Shown: piece by piece, positions 15,669 through 18,734 of the stretch | Layout: each line of letters opens with the position of its first letter | Position numbering within the stretch: the stretch's first letter is position 1 | Source of the DNA: Gammaproteobacteria bacterium | GTDB taxonomy: Bacteria > Pseudomonadota > Gammaproteobacteria > SZUA-152 | Assembly (NCBI GenBank): GCA_030613605.1 | Contig: JAUWLO010000012.1 | Coordinates: 1-18,734, forward strand | DNA: 18,734 bases | Direction: 5' to 3' | Notes under the pieces: generated by a model | Database searches by the model: none | Told to the model about the DNA's origin: nothing | Seen by the model: only the letters and a program-made list of their open reading frames with translations | Position numbers and translations under genes: made by a program

Positions 15669-15699
15669 ATTGTAAAACGGTCTTAAGGTTCGCTTAAGA
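15669..15699 (-). promoter_or_regulatory. PmrA/QseB-like box with -10 for the PA2779-PA2778 operon
   Basis: CTTAAG occurs at 15682-15687 and 15693-15698 with a 5-bp spacer, giving the 11-bp repeat period typical of OmpR/PhoB-family response regulators. PmrA and QseB boxes have this CTTAA-N5-CTTAA form. The outer bases extend it to a perfect inverted repeat (TCTTAAG/CTTAAGA). On the - strand TACAAT (15674-15669) lies 7 bp past the repeat, where an activator-dependent -10 is expected. Because CTTAAG is palindromic, the direction is not fixed by the repeat itself. No response-regulator gene is in the window. Confidence 0.45.
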
Positions 15700-15865
15700 T
15701 TCAGGGAAATTCCTGTGATAGGCTGATTTTCATTTTCACCTGAATTTTGCCGGTTTTTATACAAGAAGTGATTTAGATATGGTGCGAATAGCAGTTTGGC
15801 TGATATAGAACGCACTTTTGCGGCAATTTTGACTTTCACTGTGTAACTGGTGGTGCAAGTCGGGG

Positions 15866-15871
15866 TATAAT
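15866..15871 (+). promoter_or_regulatory. Candidate -10 element for the GGDEF gene
   Basis: A perfect TATAAT at 15866-15871 points toward the diguanylate cyclase gene and would give a leader of about 155 nt. The -35 region is poor (TGTAAC at 15842-15847 with an 18-bp spacer), so the promoter may be weak or activated. The leader shows no c-di-GMP riboswitch core that I can recognise. Confidence 0.4.
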
Positions 15872-16032
15872 AAGCGTCAAAATTATAACAATAAGTATTT
15901 GTGTCAGCAGGATTGTTGCTGGCCGGTAGTGTTTCATTTGGGGTTGAGTATCTTGTAGTGCAGCTTTTTCTACAGCGGTTTTGCCGGTTTTGTGGAGTTG
16001 TATGCAGTGATGCCTGAGTAAGAGGCTAGGAA

Positions 16033-17406
16033 ATGGACAATAGGGAAAAGGATCGTCAGCATCCGCCGGTTTTAAACAAGGTGCTTACATTGCTAGACGA
16101 CCTGAAGGTATCTCCTTCGGGCGCTATCATCTACGGCCACATCGAGCAGATGTTGTCAGAGATGAACGACGACCATCATAAAACAGAAGAGGCGTATGCC
16201 AGTTTTCTGGATATGTTGATGGAAGCCTGTATCTCTCTGATACCGGCAGATTCCCCTTTGCACACCCATTTACGCCTGGTGCAATTACGCCTGACGCCAC
16301 CCCTGTCGGTGTCTGAATTGGGCGTGCTTAATCGTTCCGTCGAGGCGGTTGCTGATGAGCTGGCGAAATCCGGCAGTCTTCGCGAGCATGATCTTGCGCC
16401 GGCACTGACCCCGGTGATTGAACGCTTTAGTGGCGTAACACACAAAAGAGCATCCGTGACACACGCACCGCCTGTGGAGCAGAACGCGTCAAAGCCATCG
16501 TCTACCAAACCCGCTTCGGGTGAAATCATGGCAGAATTTCGCGCCAATACGGCCTATCGCGCCCATCTCGATGAAAAACGTGACGAGATGCAAAAACTCC
16601 AGCGTGATTTTGTTTCGCAAATGAGTGAGGCAATAATCGAGAGCCAGAGCTTTGGCCGTATTCTCGAAGACGCATTGGTCACATTGCAGCAGTCACCATC
16701 GATTGATGATCTGGAAAAACGCCGCAGTGAGCTGGTTAAAGCCATGGAGGAAATGACCGAAGGTCATCGAGCCCTGGATGAAAAGTTTTCCCGCGCCCAG
16801 GAATATCTCAGCATTATTGAAGATGATAATCAGCAACTTAACGATGAACTGGATCGGGTTCGTTTGTTGAGTCTCACTGATGAGCTAACCAGTTTGCCAA
16901 ATCGACGTGCCTTTATGCGCCGTCTGGAAGATGAAGTGAGTCGTGTGCAGCGACATGGATATCCTCTGGGACTGATATTAATGGATCTGGATCACTTCAA
17001 GTCTATAAATGATCTTCGTGGCCATGCAGCGGGTGACGAGGTATTACGATCTTACTCCAAAGAAATTCTTTCCATTTTCCGTCATCATGATTTGGTGGCA
17101 CGTTATGGCGGAGAAGAGTTTGCAGTGATACTGCCCAACACCACACAGGAAGGGGTGATGTCTGCGCTTAACAAAGTCCGTCAGCGTGTGGACGAAGTGG
17201 CCGAAATGAGGGGCTCAGATACATTCGAGTTACCGACCTTTTCTGCCGGCGTAGCAGAATTCCGACCAGGTGAAACGCCAAGCACACTCATTGAACGTGC
17301 TGACTCTGCCCTGTATGCGGCTAAACGTAAGGGACGCAATTGCACAGAGATCAGTGGTCAGGAACAGGAAATGGATAGCCATTCTCCCAGCGGCGCTGCC
17401 GGTTAA
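16033..17406 (+). CDS. Diguanylate cyclase with GGDEF (GGEEF) domain
   Basis: Predicted to make cyclic di-GMP from two GTP in the cytoplasm. The 457-residue protein has no membrane segment or signal peptide. Residues 1-130 form a helical domain I cannot name. Residues 130-165 look like a flexible linker, and about 185-285 is a long charged helical/coiled-coil region. The GGDEF domain (about 283-440) contains LTDELTSLPNRRAF, LMDLDHFKSINDLRGHAAGDEVL, and RHHDLVARYGGEEF. This includes the active-site GGEEF and an RxxD product-inhibition site (RHHD) five residues before it. ADSALYAAKRKGRN closes the domain. Both catalytic and inhibitory sites are intact, so it is probably an active, feedback-inhibited enzyme. 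AGAGG at 16021 is a well-placed Shine-Dalgarno. It is transcribed alone or with the following genes. Confidence 0.93.
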   Translation: MDNREKDRQHPPVLNKVLTLLDDLKVSPSGAIIYGHIEQMLSEMNDDHHKTEEAYASFLDMLMEACISLIPADSPLHTHLRLVQLRLTPPLSVSELGVLNRSVEAVADELAKSGSLREHDLAPALTPVIERFSGVTHKRASVTHAPPVEQNASKPSSTKPASGEIMAEFRANTAYRAHLDEKRDEMQKLQRDFVSQMSEAIIESQSFGRILEDALVTLQQSPSIDDLEKRRSELVKAMEEMTEGHRALDEKFSRAQEYLSIIEDDNQQLNDELDRVRLLSLTDELTSLPNRRAFMRRLEDEVSRVQRHGYPLGLILMDLDHFKSINDLRGHAAGDEVLRSYSKEILSIFRHHDLVARYGGEEFAVILPNTTQEGVMSALNKVRQRVDEVAEMRGSDTFELPTFSAGVAEFRPGETPSTLIERADSALYAAKRKGRNCTEISGQEQEMDSHSPSGAAG

Positions 17407-17513
17407 TTTTCGATTCTCTTTTTTTCTATAAGTAGTTTTCCGTAGATTCAGTTTTCCATATTTGTTTTACCATGTTTGTAGTGCTGACTAGCTGACCCGG
17501 TCTGGGTTACGCT

Positions 17514-18005
17514 ATGCCGATGAAATCTTCTCAACTTTCCCAACAGCTGGGCGAAGCATTGCTGGAACAAGGCTGGAAACTGACCTGTGCAGAATCCTGC
17601 ACCGGGGGTGGCATAGCGGCTGCCGTTACGGATATTGCGGGTAGCTCTCAGTGGTTTGATCGCGGTTTTGTTACCTATTCCAATCAGGCGAAGCAGGACA
17701 TGCTGGGGGTGGCCAGTGAAACCCTGGAGTGCCACGGCGCGGTGAGTGAGCAAACTGTCCGGGAAATGGTAACCGGAGCGCTGTCACGCAGCGGAGCCCA
17801 GGTCGGCGTGGCCGTGAGTGGAATCGCCGGGCCGGGTGGTGGAACTGACGAGAAACCGGTGGGGACTGTGTGTATTGCCTGGCAGGTAGAAGGTGGAGAA
17901 CCTGTTGTGCGTACCGAGCACTTTAGTGGTGACCGGCATTCTGTGCGCGAGCAAACCGTACTTTGCGCTTTACAGGGCTTGCTGGATGCTGTCGGACAAC
18001 ACTGA
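17514..18005 (+). CDS. pncC: CinA C-terminal-type nicotinamide-nucleotide amidohydrolase
   Basis: Predicted to hydrolyse NMN to nicotinate mononucleotide in pyridine nucleotide salvage. The 163-residue protein consists only of the CinA C-terminal domain, as in E. coli PncC (YgaD), and lacks the N-terminal molybdopterin-binding-like part of full CinA. Motifs are TCAESCTGGGIAAAVTDIAGSS (about 24-45), FVTYSNQAKQDMLGV, HGAVSEQTVREM, and GVAVSGIAGPGGGTDEKPVGTVCIAW (about 98-123). Two ATG codons (17514 and 17520) are possible starts, neither with a strong Shine-Dalgarno. Its end overlaps the start of thpR by 20 bp. In many gammaproteobacteria this gene precedes recA. Here it precedes thpR instead. 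Confidence 0.94.
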   Translation: MPMKSSQLSQQLGEALLEQGWKLTCAESCTGGGIAAAVTDIAGSSQWFDRGFVTYSNQAKQDMLGVASETLECHGAVSEQTVREMVTGALSRSGAQVGVAVSGIAGPGGGTDEKPVGTVCIAWQVEGGEPVVRTEHFSGDRHSVREQTVLCALQGLLDAVGQH

Positions 18006-18543
18006 AACAGGTAATGAAAAGAGCACGGTTCAGCGACTGTTCCTTGCGCTATGGCCAGATGAAGAGTTACGTCAGCAAATAAAACGCCACAGCAAAGTAC
18101 TGCTGTCTCATGGTGGAGGCCGGCCGGTCGCACTTGAGAATATCCATATCACCCTGGCCTTTCTCGGAAACGTGGATGCCACCCAGCAAGCCTGCGTAGA
18201 ACAGGTGGCTGACAGGATTCAATGTCCAGCATTTCGTCTTACCCTGGATCAGGCGGGCCATTGGTCACGCCCTCGTGTTTTGTGGATTGGTGCCAGTGAA
18301 ATACCCGATACGCTACTTAAATTGGTGGCTGATCTCTATAAGGGAATTCGCAACTGTGGTCTGGAACTGGATTCTCGCCCCTACAGGGCGCACCTAACAC
18401 TGATGCGTAAAGTTAACAGGGCGCCAGCGGAGCTGAATGTCCAGCCAGTAGACTGGCAGGTGAATCGCTTTGTCTTAGTGAGATCCACGACACTGCCCGA
18501 AGGCGTGAAGTACGAAGTCGCCAAAGAGTGGGGGCTGAGTTAA
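17986..18543 (+). CDS. thpR: RNA 2',3'-cyclic phosphodiesterase (2H family)
   Basis: ThpR (formerly LigT) opens 2',3'-cyclic phosphates on RNA, and homologues show RNA ligase activity in vitro. From the ATG at 17986 the product is 185 residues, in the family range. The two catalytic HxTx motifs of the 2H superfamily are present: HITL at residues 54-57 and HLTL at 136-139. LFLALWPDEELRQQI near the N-terminus and WSRPRVLWIG in the middle are also typical. An upstream in-frame start at 17893 would put 31 extra residues inside pncC and is unlikely. AGGG about 10 bases upstream and the 20-bp overlap with pncC suggest translational coupling. Both active-site motifs are intact. Confidence 0.94.
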   Translation: MLSDNTETGNEKSTVQRLFLALWPDEELRQQIKRHSKVLLSHGGGRPVALENIHITLAFLGNVDATQQACVEQVADRIQCPAFRLTLDQAGHWSRPRVLWIGASEIPDTLLKLVADLYKGIRNCGLELDSRPYRAHLTLMRKVNRAPAELNVQPVDWQVNRFVLVRSTTLPEGVKYEVAKEWGLS

Positions 18544-18545
18544 GG

Positions 18546-18604
18546 GTTTAATGTTTAATGTTTAATGTTTAATTTTCAACACTAAGCACTAAAAATTAAA
18601 AATT
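18546..18604. repeat. Consecutive heptamer tandem repeats after thpR
   Basis: GTTTAAT is repeated four times exactly (18546-18573). After six bases comes CACTAAG-CACTAAA (18580-18593), then AAAAATT twice (18591-18604). All three arrays have a 7-bp period. TTTAATG can pair with CACTAAA at six of seven positions, so the first and second arrays could fold into an imperfect stem. The block fills the gap between thpR and the convergent gene on the other strand. Confidence 0.85.
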
Positions 18605-18620
18605 GAGGACAAAGTCCTCA
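18590..18620 (-). terminator. Intrinsic terminator overlapping a stop codon
   Basis: On the - strand TGAGGAC (18620-18614) and GTCCTCA (18610-18604) form a 7-bp stem with a TTT loop, followed by the T-rich tract ATTTTTAATTTTTAG. The first three bases of the stem are the TGA stop codon of the - strand gene that enters the window at 18734. This supports that frame as a real gene end. Confidence 0.7.
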
Positions 18621-18734
18621 CAGAAACGCCCAGCCTGCAAAGGGTTCTATCTCATCCCGGTTGAGCACTATCAGCTGGTGAGCATCCGGGTTCATGCTGT
18701 GATCGGCGCTGGTGTCCACAGAGAGTCGCTGTAG
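18618..18734 (-). CDS. 3' end of an unidentified gene (partial)
   Basis: A frame open from the right edge codes for the last 38 residues of a protein ending in NRDEIEPFAGWAFL and a TGA stop at 18620-18618. Its codon use resembles the neighbouring genes, and a terminator begins at the stop codon, so it is probably a genuine C-terminus of a gene convergent with thpR. The fragment (containing HSMNPDAHQLIVLNRDEI) does not let me recognise a family. Confidence 0.5.
   Translation of the reverse strand, partial: LQRLSVDTSADHSMNPDAHQLIVLNRDEIEPFAGWAFL

Larger units (their letters stand above)
15464..16032. other. Non-coding spacer between the PA2779-like and GGDEF genes
   Basis: About 570 bp with divergent genes at its ends and no convincing gene inside. 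A 118-codon frame on the - strand (15839-15483) lacks a ribosome binding site and looks like unselected sequence. The spacer holds a perfect 10-bp tandem duplication (TATTTTTCGT at 15517-15526 and 15527-15536), a CTTAAG direct repeat at 15682-15698, a small CAGG/CCTG inverted repeat near 15702-15715, a TATAAT at 15866, and a CAGCA/TGCTG hairpin at 15905-15921. It is best read as a two-way regulatory region. Confidence 0.6.

Noticed and set aside
15483..15839. 118-codon frame on the - strand upstream of the PA2779-like gene
   Set aside because: It starts at a GTG without a ribosome binding site, has no recognisable domain, and covers the candidate operator and promoter. More likely a chance frame in a regulatory spacer.
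15841..16032. c-di-GMP riboswitch in the leader of the diguanylate cyclase
   Set aside because: The conserved core bases of the GEMM motif are not present. Only a short CAGCA/TGCTG hairpin is visible.
17407..17513. Terminator after the GGDEF gene
   Set aside because: There is a T-rich stretch and a repeated AGTTTTCC, but no GC-rich stem precedes the T run.

Overview
The window looks like chromosomal DNA of a gammaproteobacterium of moderate GC content. The gene order rpsM-rpsK-rpsD-rpoA-rplQ (alpha operon), a gamma-type RNA polymerase alpha subunit, PrfC, a GspC-F secretion block and a PA2779/PA2778 gene pair all point that way. I cannot place the genus. The ribosomal protein S4 is the four-cysteine (zinc-type) form rather than the cysteine-poor form of E. 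coli. No insertion sequence, prophage, CRISPR array or integrase is visible. || Layout. 1-3190: alpha operon on the + strand, closed by a strong palindromic terminator. 3353-4615: a YeeE/YedE (TsuA-like) sulfur-compound permease. 4616-4849: a spacer with a candidate promoter, a second copy of the first bases of the downstream tRNA gene, and a nested hairpin. 4850-4925: tRNA-Lys(UUU). 5028-6608: prfC. 6638-7813: two exported DUF1566 (Lcl_C-like) proteins on the - strand. 8120-14029: gspC-D-E-F on the + strand, the core of a type II secretion system without its pseudopilin and gspL/M genes. 14058-15463: a - strand pair, a small exported PA2779-family protein followed by a PA2778-family C39-like lipoprotein peptidase with TPRs. 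15464-16032: a regulatory spacer with an OmpR/PmrA-type repeat. 16033-17406: a GGDEF diguanylate cyclase. 17514-18543: overlapping cinA-type amidase (pncC) and thpR. 18546-18604: heptamer repeats. 18618-18734: the 3' end of an unidentified - strand gene with a terminator that overlaps its stop codon. || How it fits together. The first third is translation and transcription housekeeping (30S proteins, RNAP alpha, L17, tRNA-Lys, RF3). The middle is envelope and secretion: GspC-F supply the inner-membrane/secretin link, the secretin, the ATPase and the platform, while the DUF1566 proteins and the PA2779/PA2778 pair are exported and may use or accompany that apparatus. The end is signalling and nucleotide salvage or repair. 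|| The strongest unusual signal is in the PA2779/PA2778 pair. A textbook intrinsic terminator (perfect 10-bp GC-rich stem followed by eight T) lies inside the first codons of the peptidase gene, 18 nt after the stop codon of its partner. Together with a Gly-Gly-Gly/transmembrane/basic tail on the partner and a PmrA-like operator upstream, this suggests a regulated protease-substrate pair with unequal expression of the two members. That interpretation is inference.
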